A stretch of 64,000 nucleotides of DNA from Sisyra terminalis (taxonomy: Eukaryota > Arthropoda > Insecta > Neuroptera > Sisyridae): NCBI GenBank assembly GCA_958496175.1, contig OY292277.1, forward strand, positions 25,339,282 to 25,403,281. Direction: 5' to 3'. The position numbers were made by a program, and so were the translations under genes. Within the stretch, counting starts at the first letter, position 1; each line of letters begins with the position of its first letter. Below are positions 10,530 to 21,719 of the stretch, one piece after another. Below the pieces are notes generated by a model. It was not told where the DNA came from and did not search any database. It saw only the letters and a list, made by a program, of their open reading frames with translations.

Positions 10530-12535
10530 TAAGTAATTGTAAAGGTTATATTTAAAAACTTCAAATCAAATGTACATAAATTGTTATACTTTTTATATCT
10601 AAAACCGCTAATTGATAAATACTGAATGTGTATATTACTTTGTATTCCCTACATATGTTTCTATATATTGCTAACCACGAATTACGTTTGTGGTTTAGAA
10701 TTAAATCGCAATTTTAATAGAGTAGTAAAAGGCAAAATTTATCTTAAGCACGAGCTAAAGAATATTGGAATAAGACATCTAATAAAATCTTCTTCAATAA
10801 AAAATTTACAGACTTTATGTGTAGCGAATTGATTAAATGTAATCAATTACGACTTTAATTGATAAATTCGAAACATTATATTAATGTTTTTAATTGAAAT
10901 TTACGAAACATTATAATCGATTTTAAAAAAATCAGCGTTGTATTGTGATGGATTTTTTTGATCCCTACAGTATTTTTTTTACGGTAAGTAAGGAATTTTC
11001 AATTATGAATCTTATTCGTTGATAGCGATGTTTCCCACAATGATGAATTTGTTAGTTAGGGGAGAACGCAATGATGAACTTGACCAAAGTTTAACTAAAA
11101 TTATTTTTACCGAAAACCAACATGCATTAGCCACTTACAACGCATGTCCAACCTTTAGAAAAACTTAAGGGAGACGTAATACAAAAAAAATAAAATAAAA
11201 AAATTTACAGGTTTAAGCAATCTCCAAGTCTGTATCAAACTCTATCTGCTGAAATGCTAAATTTAAGTAAACATACGTCATAAATGTTCAATATGGTCTG
11301 AGAAAGCGTCTTCATACTATTGGGGACCTTTGGTCGCACATTCCGATATACAGATTCTATCAGACAGAATATGATACAGCTTCTCATATTCTGTTGCATT
11401 GCAGTACTTTGCCTTTGATTCCAGTACTGAACTAATCGAACAGTATCTTGTTCGCTGATTGCCAAAATATGTTCAACTTACTTTAGGTCAAACAGTGACC
11501 TAGGAAACACAAAAATTCTAAGGTTTAAACACTCTATGGTAAACCTCATCTTGGTGAAAAACCAAGGAAAAAATCATCCAAAATTCCCTTCCACCAAAGC
11601 TTCGATCAAAGAATCAGTCGATTGAAACCAAAATTCATATGACCCAACAAAAACATATGAATTTGTACGAATGTACTTGAATTATGTATAATTAGTTGCG
11701 GAGTGGGTAGTTACGAATTGTTTCTTTTACTACTTTACAGTTATTTAACTTTTCTGGGCTTCGTTTTATAAGATTTGAAAAATTTTCGGTCTTTGACTCC
11801 ACGATAGTCATTTGAGTTGAAATTTTATTTTTACTATAGATGATGGCTATGAGCTTCGTATATTTTTATTATTAGTGTTATTATAATCTTGCAAAACTAG
11901 GGAACCTTCGACTTTGACCGAAGGTGTTTTTTTATAGATTAAGGCTGACCAAACCGTATTAACTTTGGTCAAAATCTGACCTTCAATTGGATCTTAGTTT
12001 AAAAAATAATGCGTGGGATCATAGTTTTATAAAAAATTGGTCTATTGGGGTAAAGCAGTCGTAGCTCAAAGGGGTACTAAGATAACCCAACCTTGGTTTA
12101 CATTAAGAAATCTGATTAATCATTTTGCGCAAAAAAAATAAGACAAATGGCTGTTAAACAGCAACAATATAACGATAACGAAAAAACAAAACAAAATACT
12201 GTTCAAGAGAAGGAACCAATAAAAAATCCCAAAAGATAAAATATTAAAAGAAACATTCATGGATCCTTTTTCGTGTCTTTAACTTACTGTTATATTTTTT
12301 TTTTCAAAAAATCTTTATGTAACCTGTTTAGGTCCCAAAATTTTTGACTAAAATAAGAAAAAACAATGCTATTTTATGTTTGATGCAAATTCCCTAGTCT
12401 GTTTTTAGAAAACTGTGTTTTCAGTAGATGAGGGAATTCGAAGAACTTTTCTAAGTCTAAAAAATTTAAAATTTCACGACTACTGTTACTTCAATTATAT
12501 TCTATAAACTTAATCTAATGTTGCACTATTCCCCA
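10530..12535. other. Intergenic or intronic stretch with one unassigned frame
   Basis: A minus-strand frame at 11235-11465 (76 codons, starting MAISEQDTVRLVQYWNQRQ) has a balanced residue mix, but I recognise no family, repeat or splice signal around it. The rest is AT-rich without structure that I can name. Confidence 0.4.
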
Positions 12536-12538
12536 GTA

Positions 12539-12775
12539 CATTATTTCTTAACCTCCGTTTAATCGAGTCCCAGGAGTTCGGTGAGTCAGTCTCACGGGTT
12601 TGGCGAATATCGTGTTTTAACGGTTGTATTCATTTTTGTGCACCTTTGTATAAATAAATACCAGTGTTTTCAATTTTAAAAAAGCATATATTGTTTTTCC
12701 AATTAATAAGGATTCGATGAATGCACATATTAAACTGGTGGGGGTCAGTACCTTCAACAAAGTACTATAACCAGT
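12539..12775. mobile_element. hAT-like MITE, 'ggttcggtgagtcag' family
   Basis: It shares 'ttcttaacc', 'gttcggtgagtcagtctc', 'gggt.tggcgaata', 'aagg.ttcgatgaatgcaca' and 'ggtgggggtcagtac' in order with copies at 15.2, 16.2 and 50.8 kb. The ends are worn (left 'cattatttcttaacc', right 'ataaccagtg'). No clear target duplication remains. Confidence 0.7.
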
Positions 12776-12857
12776 GATTTAGAATCAACAAACTACATAG
12801 GTCTTCAACAGCTTACAGCAGACGTAACGTGTTTGAACTAATTGCAATTGTATAAAA

Positions 12858-13354
12858 CAGCGTTTCTTAACCTTTTACAGTCCATGAACCTCTTAAGAAA
12901 TCAAGCACAATTTCAAGAACCACCTTAACCACTTGACAGTTGGATGTTACAAAAGGGGTAAAAAGATTATATCGTTTTTTTTTTATTTATTTTTACATAA
13001 AACTAATTACTCAATAAATATTTTTAAGATATGTTACCCCCCTCCTGCAAAACTAGTTTATGATACTGTATGAATCATTTAAGGTTATTCCCACTTTTGA
13101 GAAACTAGGGACGTTAAACCCTCTTGCAAACCACTATTTTACAAACCAAAACTTACTCGAGTGAAACTCGGGCAAACCTGTAAAGCCATTAATACAAAAT
13201 GCAAAAATTTCGATCTATTTATTAATAACTCCATTCATTTATACTATAAATACAAAAAAAAAAAACTACTTCATGAAAATGATGAGACTACGAAGCTCTA
13301 TACATATACTGGTAGACCCTCAGAGATCCGTGGTACACAGATTAAGAAACTCTG
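12858..13354. mobile_element. hAT-like non-autonomous element with 15-bp TIRs
   Basis: The left end is CAGCGTTTCTTAACC. The right end is GATTAAGAAACTCTG, whose complement reads CAGAGTTTCTTAATC. The flanks gtataaaa and ctttaaat agree at only five of eight positions. The 497-bp body has no transposase; the 67-codon frame at 13161-13364 runs across the right end and is not a gene. Confidence 0.6.
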
Positions 13355-13451
13355 CTTTAAATGAATCAGGAAGTTTTTTTATTACTAGATTTTTAATTTA
13401 CTAAACCTTAGGAAATTTTATAATTGATGATTCAATTTTTTTTATTCTTTC

Positions 13452-13496
13452 TACAATGCATTTCAACAACCGCTAGCTGTCATCGTCAGGTGATCA
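13452..13496 (-). ncRNA. Hammerhead-like motif, partly decayed (minus strand)
   Basis: On the minus strand the order is CTGACGA, T, GACAGC, loop, GGTTGTT, GAA, then ATGCAT, a six-base palindrome, then T. This is the layout of the 18.6-kb motif with changes in stem II and stem III. Position 7 of the core may vary, so CTGACGA is acceptable. Stem I holds only about two pairs. Confidence 0.4.
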
Positions 13497-13499
13497 CAA

Positions 13500-15240
13500 T
13501 TCAACATTCATAATTATTCCACTAAGTGAAGATAATCAGCTTAAATCTTTTATCTTATAAACTTTACAATTACTTATATCTAGAACCAATTAATAAGCTC
13601 GTTCTAGAAAAATTGAACGTTCAATACTTAAACGAAGATTTAAGTTTAGTTATCCGAATTTTACATGTAAATGATTAAATAATTATTAAAAATACACAAT
13701 TGAATTAACGTTATTGGCAATAACTTTTATACCTAAGAATTTTTTTTTCTATTCCTTGGAAATCTGTAACTAGTTTCTAAAATGTTCTGGTGATAAGCAA
13801 TAAAAAACCGCGAAACATATACCTACTAATTTTAAACGGAGAAAAATTTCATATACTAATGAACACATTTCCGTTACACATTTTAACAAATTACGTTAGC
13901 GTTATTGTAAAATCACATTATACAAACCTATATATTCATTATATTATATATGTATTTTCATAAATTACGTTTTCCATATTATAATTATGCAAAATAAAAC
14001 GAATAAAATACGAGTATGTTCCAGATTTTTCATTTACACTTAACGCCTATCTTCACTTCCACATAATTCGAGTCAATGCACACAACAATACGGAAATACC
14101 AAAAAAAAAAAAAAAAAATATCCAACTCTAGGAAAAATGGCAATTATTAAAAGAAGAAAAAAATGTTCCCTGGTAATAATATTAACTACTGTAATTATTA
14201 CGGTACATAATTAATTTATGTATTTCATTATTTATTTTTCTATATAATGAATAAATATTCTAAAATATACTCCATAATATAATATAAATAATATTTCTCA
14301 GACTAAATACATGTACAGGGGTTTTTATAAAAATCACGGTTTTAATACAATAGGTTAATTTTCATTTTTTATCGCAGAATGAAGGTCAATTATATTCACA
14401 CGTTAAGCCGACTGGGATGATTTTTTCTTTGCATAATTGAACAAAGCACATAAGTATAATATACACCAATTAAGTTCGTTAGGAGAATATTTAGTAAAAA
14501 TAAAAAAAAATTGTTAAAATTAATTCAAATTCGTAACACCATTTTTATTATTAATCAAAACTAACGATCGTGATAATTAGCAATAATAATACTATATATT
14601 GCAACAATAACGTTGCTTTATTATTTTACTTATTAACAAATAAACAATACTGCACAAAAACAAAAGTTAAACAAGGAAAAAAAAACTAGAACAAAACAAC
14701 GTTAATTGTCACGGTATCGCAAGAAAGAGGAAGTTAATTAAATCTTTTTTATTAATTATTAAATATAACACAAAACTTACGGTCATTACAAAATACTTAT
14801 ATTACTGTATGTGTTGATATCAACGTAATTTATCAATCTACAGGTACTAGATAAGAATAAAAAATAGATTATAATATATGAATGAGATATGAAAATATCA
14901 AAATATGAATTGTAGTTATTGATTTTTTTAAGTCCCACGCAAATTGGTACAAGTAGGTTATTATTAATTTTAAAAAAATGAATGTATAAAACCCACGTTT
15001 TATTAGCGATAACAAAAACAAAAAATAGCAATGATAAATTAACAAACAGTTGAACTGAGGTTATTTAATAAACAAAAGGCATTACCATTTGTGATTTTCT
15101 AAAAAAATACTTTTGAATTATAGTAAATGGGACCAAAAGTAAATGCGACCAAGAGCGTGCCAAAGAGCATTACTATTACAATTTTCTTATAAATCATTTT
15201 ATATTCTTCTTTTTTTTTTTGTAAGAAGTAGATAGTTTAG
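13500..15240. other. AT-rich stretch, no recognised gene
   Basis: A 19-base A run lies near 14101. The 81-codon minus frame at 14786-15031 is a low-complexity Ile/Asn/Tyr reading of AT-rich DNA. Confidence 0.45.
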
Positions 15241-15242
15241 AC

Positions 15243-15948
15243 CAATGGTTCTTAACCTAGGTTGAATCAAACTCCATGGGTTCGGTGAGTCAGCCTCGAG
15301 GGTTCGGCGGAGGTCAAAATACACCCCGACTCATACGACTAATGAATAATATATACCTATACTTGAGAATCCGGTGTACTTCGTACCACCTAAAATTGAT
15401 TTGTCTTATTTTCAATTATTAATATGGATATAAATAAATACATATTATACTTATGCTTGATTATAACAAATTTAGTACGATTTTTAAATATCATAATAGA
15501 CACGTATGTATATATATCGGCAACGACAGAGAAAATATTGTTAGCACATACGTACGAGTGAAACCCAAATAGTTGTCTAAATGAACTGATTTTGGTCCAT
15601 TATTGTTATGGTTTCAACTTTCATTTTGATTTCATTCAATTACCAAGTTGTGTCAGAGTTGGGCCATGAATACTTCACGGGAAGTTAATGGGGGTTGCGC
15701 TGAAAATCTAAAAGGTGGTAAACCTTCCCTGAGATCCGAACAACTCCAACAACTCCTCCAAGTTTCACCGAAGTCAGTCGAATATTTAGGAAAGTATAAA
15801 AGACAAACATACAGACAGATACAAAATTTTATAAGTATGATTTTGCATTTGAAAAAAGCATATTTTATTTTTCCCATTTAAGAAGGAATCGGTGAATACA
15901 CATATGACACTGGTGGGGGTCAGTACTTTCAACAAAGTTAAGAACAAA
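15243..15948. mobile_element. hAT-like MITE interrupted by a nested repeat
   Basis: The left part 'caatggttcttaacc', 'ggttcggtgagtcagcctc' and the right part 'gaaggaatcggtgaataca', 'ctggtgggggtcagtac', 'ttaagaac' belong to the family at 50.8 kb, which is only about 240 bp there. The additional 450 bp includes a copy of another repeat family (15500-15690). Two overlapping frames on opposite strands near 15650-15880 lie in this insert and are not convincing genes. Confidence 0.65.
15500..15690 (+). repeat. Interspersed repeat 'tcacggg' family, copy 1 of 3
   Basis: Ordered blocks 'atcggcaa.gacagagaa', 'acatacgt..gagtg', 'ggtttcaact.tcatttt', 'gatttcattcaatta' and 'gaatacttcacgggaagtta' recur at 26.1 and 30.9 kb in the same orientation. 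It sits inside the hAT copy. The class is unknown. Confidence 0.65.
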
Positions 15949-16183
15949 ATTTAAAAGCAAAATTTTTTTGCTCAACAAAAAAAATTCCCTGGCCTTCCAG
16001 GAGAAAATTCGCTTTTTCCCTGTCCTTATTTTAAAAGAAACTTCTCTACTGAAGATATTTGATCAAATTGGCTTTAAAAGATCGTGATTATAAAATCAAA
16101 AATTTGGGATTTTTATTTGTAATTTATACAGGTTCTACATACGGTTCTTTAAATAATATGCTTATTTACGGTAACATCTAGAT

Positions 16184-16282
16184 CAGTGATTCTTAACCTT
16201 ATTGGTCTTGGTTTCCGCCGAACCCGCGAGATTAACTCACCGAACCTCTGGGATTTGATTGAACCTAGGTTAAGACCCACTG
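16184..16282 (-). mobile_element. Internally deleted 99-bp hAT-like MITE
   Basis: Ends are cagtgattcttaacc and ggttaagacccactg. The interior in reverse carries 'gaggttcggtgag', the signature of the 50.8-kb family. Flanks atctagat and gtctagat form an 8-bp duplication with one mismatch, so both termini are exact. The centre of the parent element is missing. Confidence 0.85.
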
Positions 16283-16289
16283 GTCTAGA

Positions 16290-18490
16290 TCTTCTTTTCG
16301 ATACTAAAATCCCTTTTGCATACAATGCAACACTTGTTACGAAAATTTAGTTATATAAATTAGACCTTCTGGTATCATTTCAACGTTCAAGCTAATATTA
16401 AGTTCAAAAACTTTATAAATAATAGACAATTACTTAATTCCTTATAACAAAGATTTTTTTGTGATTCTAACTACCTAATTTTTTTAAAAATTATAGAGGC
16501 TACTATATATTTAAATATATACACCACAGAAATAAATTTCCGGACAACGGTTTTATATTTTAAATTTATAAAACTTTAGCCTAATGTAATACCAAATATA
16601 ATAAACACGTCCTAAAATGCTTTGATGGAATCAAGAAGAAAATAAACATTAACTGCACTAAATATAATTGAATTTGCTGAATGCATTAAAATTATCATAA
16701 ATCTGTAATTACAAAAAGGAGGAATTACTTTAATAATAGTGAATAAGGTTTAAGCAGTGGAAAACATGGTAATTTTATTTAAATTGAATATTGGGTTTGA
16801 AAATTTATTATTTCCAAACTGTTTTATCGATAATTGAAAATTATTGTTTATTTATGGCTTTGTGACATGATATACCTATAAAGAAGAATATTTCAAAAAG
16901 AGTGGAATATTTTAAATGTCAACATATTGATTCAGTTGTTAGCAGAAGGCAGTAGAAGAGAACACGATGAAACATCAATTATCCAAAAAATTGATTCTGC
17001 TCACGAAATTTACTCTTTTTGGTAATTACTGCAAATATTTAACGGCTAATTGAAAGAAAACGTGACATTTATTTGCAAATATAATAATTATATCTACTTA
17101 TCTAAAATTTCGAACATTTTACCATATTTTCAATGTTTTCAAAATGCCTCATTGAAGTCTACTTGGATTCTAAAGTAAAAAGAAATCAAATGACGATTTT
17201 TTGTGCTATGTTTCACCTAAAAATTCCTTAAATTCTTATGTACTGTATTGCATATACAATATACGAACATAGTTTCCAGTAGGTACTATAATTTGATAAC
17301 CCACTTGTCCATCAAATTGGCTCCCTGCAGAGCAAGATCATATATTGGAAAACATAGGTTTATATAAAATGGAAAAGAAATAAAAATTAATTCAAAATAA
17401 AGTCAAAAAAAAAACTAATGATGGTTGAAATCGAGTTCAATATCGAATCAACTCAATTCCACTTTCCGGTTTGGGATAACTCAAATTTCGTCCTGTTGAT
17501 GCATTGATATTTAAATATATAGTTACAAAAAGAAAACATTGGTTTTCATTTTAAAAATATTAAAATCTTTCTATTCTTATAAGAGAAACCTAACAAAAAT
17601 AAAAATTCAATTATTCAAACTTTAGATATCGAAATATTGATATGGCAATTATTTCTATAAAATATGTAATCTGTTAATTAATGTATTTCTCTTAATTAAA
17701 ACAATAATTCAAAATTTAGCACCAAAAACTGTAGTAGCAATAAAAATTTAATGAAAGTTGTAAATAATTTACGACTTTCCTAAAAACTGGAAATGGTCAA
17801 TTAAAACCAGTCTTCAAGAAGTTATATATGCTTTAATTAAATTTTAATATTTACAATTTACAACTATGTTGATACTATCATAAATTAATGTTTCCCCCAA
17901 TATCTAAATTTTATCTATTGTGTGTAAAATAAATTCTAGCTAATTCGAAAGTATGACTATGTCAAGCTTTTTCAAGAATTGAGTCCTTTGAAACAACGAA
18001 GTTTAAATAGCTTTACTAGAACTTACAAGAAGATTAGAAAACCTCATTTAATTTAACTAGTTTATGATATCCATTAAACTATCTACTATGGATGTTCTAC
18101 GGACACAATAATATTTCTCTGAAACCATAATCTATAACTTAGTCAAATAAGTTTTCATTGGAAGTCTCTTTTTATGTTCTACAAACTTGAATTTTTTCAG
18201 AATTTTCCATCAAATTTCAATTTTGATATTGTAAGATCCAACCATCCTAAAATTATACGTCATATCACAGAATCTCTTCTGTTTCCTATATAGACCATAT
18301 TTACCACACAACAGATCCGATATTTCTGAACCTGATTTCTTAAAACTGTTATTGCAAATGCTCTACGGTTTCTACTAAAACCAAAATATTCACCCTAAAA
18401 TCTTCGGAAATAATTTCTTTATATTAAAAAAAATCTATTCAATGATTGTGAAGTTATTCAACCAAGTTAATCATTAACAGATAGATGAAT
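16290..18490. other. AT-rich stretch with one exon-like segment
   Basis: The segment at 16936-17021 is open in one frame and bounded by AG and GT (see findings). Otherwise the DNA is AT-rich and featureless by eye. Confidence 0.4.
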
Positions 18491-18541
18491 GTAATGGATA
18501 ATAATATATATATATCTTTGAGACTCAATTAAAAAATTACT

Positions 18542-18590
18542 TTATTACGACGCGTTTCAACAGTTTTTGACTGTCATCATCAGGTAATAA
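18542..18590 (-). ncRNA. Hammerhead ribozyme motif, minus strand
   Basis: Read on the minus strand: stem I TTATTAC, core CTGATGA, an extra T, stem II GACAGT / loop CAAAA / ACTGTT (closing G-U), GAA, palindromic ACGCGT as stem III, C at the cleavage position, then GTAATAA completing stem I. It is identical to the plus-strand motif except for one C-to-T change in stem II. Confidence 0.65.
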
Positions 18591-18636
18591 TAATAGTAAT
18601 AATTATAATAATAATAATTGATTATTATTATTATTA

Positions 18637-18685
18637 TTATTACCTGATGATGACAGTCAAAAACTGTCGAAACGCGTCGTAATAA
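18637..18685 (+). ncRNA. Hammerhead ribozyme motif, plus strand
   Basis: All parts of a hammerhead are visible. Stem I 5' strand ttattac (18637-18643) pairs perfectly over 7 bp with gtaataa (18679-18685). The core CTGATGA is at 18644-18650, stem II gacagt/actgtc (18652-18657 and 18663-18668) closes a CAAAA loop, and GAA is at 18669-18671. Stem III would be ACGCGT (18672-18677), self-complementary and without a loop, so it cannot close within one molecule but can pair with a second copy. The predicted cut is after C18678. One extra U (18651) lies between the core and stem II, and its effect is unknown. Family knowledge: small hammerhead variants with such stem III associate with Penelope-like retroelements and act as dimers. 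Activity here is inference. Confidence 0.7.
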
Positions 18686-18739
18686 AGTAATTTTTTAATT
18701 GAGTCTCAAAGACATATATATATTATTATCCATTAATTT

Positions 18740-20770
18740 ATTGTGACTCGGAAATAAATAAAATACTTATCAATGTTAAAAGATGAATGTAAGTATATCT
18801 CATATCTAAAACAATAAAACAAGCCAAACTAATTAATATGCAATTTAGGGTCTCTACACTTCGTTCTTCCATCTTAGAACAATTCCATTCAATTCATTCA
18901 ATCGTTTCACCTTGGATATATTCAATATTATAACAATTTCGGTTAAATTTTTGGATAGATTGCATGAAATGTCAGCTTGTAGACTTGTAATTAACAAACT
19001 TACTTAACAAAATGTAGGTGTTGCAAAAACAAAACAATAAAATAATTTTGTGCTTTCAAAAAATTATCCATTGGGTATTATATAGATATAACTCATAAAT
19101 ATTAAATATGGATAATATAGATAATATGGTATTTTTCTCTAGTTAATTAATAGTACCAAAAATAAAATAACAAAATCCTTCCTAATTTTACAACAAAATT
19201 TTATAAACTTTTTTTTCTTTGAATTTGACAACTTTTTCAATTTCTTATGCCTATTCCTGTTTAATTATTTGAATTGTTTGATATTCACTTCCTTTTCGAA
19301 TGCTCGAGTCTTTCATTTGATTCATTTAAAAATATATTCAAATTGATCAATAAATTTTTATATAATTAAATTCAAAGGGGGACTTAACATACATAATAAC
19401 AAATTGAAACAATGCATTTTTTATTTGAATATTTAAAAGCTAACAAATTGTAAAATAAAATTCCTTCTATTCTTCTCATACAAATATGCATATGATATTC
19501 GTATTAATTGCAAATTAAAATCTCATAAAATTTCTCTTTTGTAAAGATAGCACTGTCATTGATGTATAACCATTATGAAGAAGCATTACATAGTAATCGC
19601 TGAAAATTATAGTAGTTATAAGTATTACGTACACGTGTAATACTATAATTCATTTAATATGCAAAAAAGGTAGAAGCTAGCGTAAAATGTTTGATGAAGT
19701 TTAAAAAAAAAACATAATATAAAGTACAAAGTTGTTTGAATTTGATACGTATATGTGGATATGTGTGATGATAACGGTGAAGCAATTCAACAGACCATAA
19801 CTTTTGGACAGTTTTGAGGCTAGACAGACAAACCTGACGGTCTAAATAGTAGGATAAATAGCGGAAAGATTAAGGGACTCTAAAAGTTTATGTAAATAAG
19901 CATACGCATTTTTTCCTCAAATCATGTGAGATTGAGCTGAAATTTCGTGTAGGTTTAATTCATTTATTAGTTTATTACCTTTTAAATAATAGAAATACTT
20001 TTTGTATGTTTTATAGCACCAAGTACCTACTTCCAAACTCTAATATTTTGATTCCAAGAATAAGTTTTTAAACTAAACATATTTTACAATCCTAAGATTT
20101 TTTTATAACTTTTAAAAAGTGTATCTTCAAATATAAGTTAAAAATATTTTTAAGAAAAATTTTCTACAGTTACAGTTTTGTATCCACTGTTTCTGATAGT
20201 AAACTTTGCTTCTAAACTGGAAACTGTACTTAGATGAAATTCAAATGTTAAAACCCCGAATCGATTGTCGTTATTATCAAATCTTAATATGATTTTCAGT
20301 AACAAAAAATTGTTAAAAATGAGAATCACAAATTTTAGTTCATAGTATTGGAAGATACCTATAAAAATTAAACAAGAGATCAAACTTTTGAGAAATATTA
20401 TTGACATTCGTTTTAAAATAATGTTTCTATAGCAGATTACGACATTATCCTTAGATCCTGCAAAATGCGTAAACAGTAGACACTACCCGTTTGTTACCGA
20501 TAGTAAGCCTCAGTAGTCTTCTTAGTTTACCAAGAAATTAATTATCAATATACCAAACCTACACATTTTAAACATTTCAATTTTAGCCTCCTTTTAAACG
20601 TTATACATAAGTATGAATTGTATTAATTTCTAAATAATTTAGTATTTGTAGGACTAAAGTGGGAAATAATCGTTATTTCTTTGCGTTATATAAATATCAA
20701 ATTCAAAATGCGGATGTTCAATTTTGAAAAATCCCATAGCATCTGCCTAGGTAAAATTTGACCAAAAGTT
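18740..20770. other. AT-rich stretch, no recognised gene
   Basis: An 85-codon minus frame (20150-20407) lacks motifs. I found no repeat shared with the rest of the window. Confidence 0.4.
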
Positions 20771-20777
20771 TTGTAGT

Positions 20778-20945
20778 TTTCACATCTAGAAAGTGGCATT
20801 TATCTTTCAGATAAAACTTAATTCGGAGTATAGAGAAAGAACAGGGATACGTGTAGAATTTATCTGCTAGATACATTTTTATCTATTTAAAAGCTTTCGT
20901 AAGATTATGGGTTATTTATCCATAAGTAAAAAATAAGGTACTCTA
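20778..20945. repeat. Relative of the 8.9-9.4 kb inverted-repeat element
   Basis: The string 'ctagaaagtggcattt' followed by 'cagataaaactta' and 'ggagtatagagaaagaa' parallels 'ctagatagtggcatttc', 'tagataaaatttta' and 'ggaggatagaaaaaa' at 8.99-9.03 kb. 'tttttatctatttaaaagct' echoes that element's terminal arm. Confidence 0.5.
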
Positions 20946-21002
20946 AGAAGTAATATTTAATTGATTCAATAAAAAAGTGATTTCAATGTACTTCCCATCG
21001 AA

Positions 21003-21125
21003 ACCTGCTAGTGGCCGAGTGATCAAGATGGTCTATTCGAAACTGGTAGGTGGTTTTCAATATTTTCGATTTATTAATTTTTATTAACTCTAGAATCGCT
21101 AAAAACTTTAGTAGTTATAAATATA
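21003..21125 (+). repeat. tRNA-derived SINE copy
   Basis: The head 'ctagtggccgagtgatcaag' carries a Pol III A-box-like sequence of class II tRNA type. The body has 'ttcgatttattaatttttat', 'ctctagaatcgctaaaaac' and 'agtagttataaa'. The segment between 'aaactggtagg' and 'tttcaatattttc', which holds the B box, is shortened, so internal Pol III promotion is probably lost. Confidence 0.7.
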
Positions 21126-21485
21126 TAATTTTCAGTATAGTCGTATAATGCTAATACAATGCTAGGGTCAATATATGTATAAATAATGTAATTATAAAGC
21201 TTTTACAGTCAAATATCCTTGATTCAATCTGGGAAAACAACAAAAATACTTCAAGAATTAATTACAGACTATACGAGGGTTGCGAGGATTAAAAAGAATC
21301 CAATAAAATAAGATAGTATAAATATAAATTCCAAGTATGCTTTGAATGGAAATAAGAATAAAATTAACATTGAGTAAAACTAAGGTAACTAAGTTGTATT
21401 GTGCGAACTAAAAATACACGTTTAAAAGTTCAGCTATGATATTTCAGTATTCTGAAGATAAAAATGAACTTAGTATGGTCTAATC

Positions 21486-21708
21486 TAGGTCTATCCGATA
21501 TACGACCCGAAAAGTTTCTTCATTAGGCCCGCGAACTTATTAAATTTGAAGTCATTTATGTATAATCTATGTACCTATAATACATATATAGCTATATAGA
21601 TATTGCTATTGTTGGCTATTGTTTTACTATTGATATATTTTCTTTAGTCAGCTCCGGAAATAAAAATCTTAAATCTGACCCTCCACAAAACTATGCTAGA
21701 TACCCCTG
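21486..21708. mobile_element. hAT-like MITE, CAGGGGTGTCC family
   Basis: The left end 'taggtctatccgatatacga' and the right end 'atgctagatacccctg' are worn inverted copies of CAGGGGTGTCC. Flanks gtctaatc (21478-21485) and gtctagcc (21709-21716) agree at six of eight positions. Interior 'aggcccgcgaac' and 'tccggaaataaaaatctta' match the 5.5 and 40.7 kb copies. It is non-coding. Confidence 0.65.
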
Positions 21709-21719
21709 GTCTAGCCACT

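Larger units (their letters stand above)
18492..18735. repeat. 244-bp near-perfect palindrome carrying two hammerhead motifs
   Basis: Arms of about 90-115 bp run from 'taatggataataat' on the left to 'attattatccatta' on the right, with only a few differences. The centre (about 18591-18636) is an ATT/AAT trinucleotide tract. A single-copy decayed half lies at 35034-35118 and ends with the same 'attattattcatta', which helps define the unit boundary. The palindrome could arise by head-to-head insertion or be the native form of a non-autonomous element. Transcription through it would give a long hairpin RNA. Confidence 0.9.

Noticed and set aside
11901..11926. Hairpin 'ccttcg...cgaagg' followed by T run, terminator-like
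   Set aside because: Rho-independent termination does not apply in eukaryotic nuclear DNA, and no gene ends here.
15648..15881. Overlapping 77- and 74-codon frames on opposite strands
   Set aside because: They lie in a nested repeat insertion, and complementary open frames usually reflect composition rather than two genes.
18591..18636. CRISPR-like short repeats in the ATT tract
   Set aside because: It is a simple trinucleotide tract at the centre of a palindrome, with no spacers.
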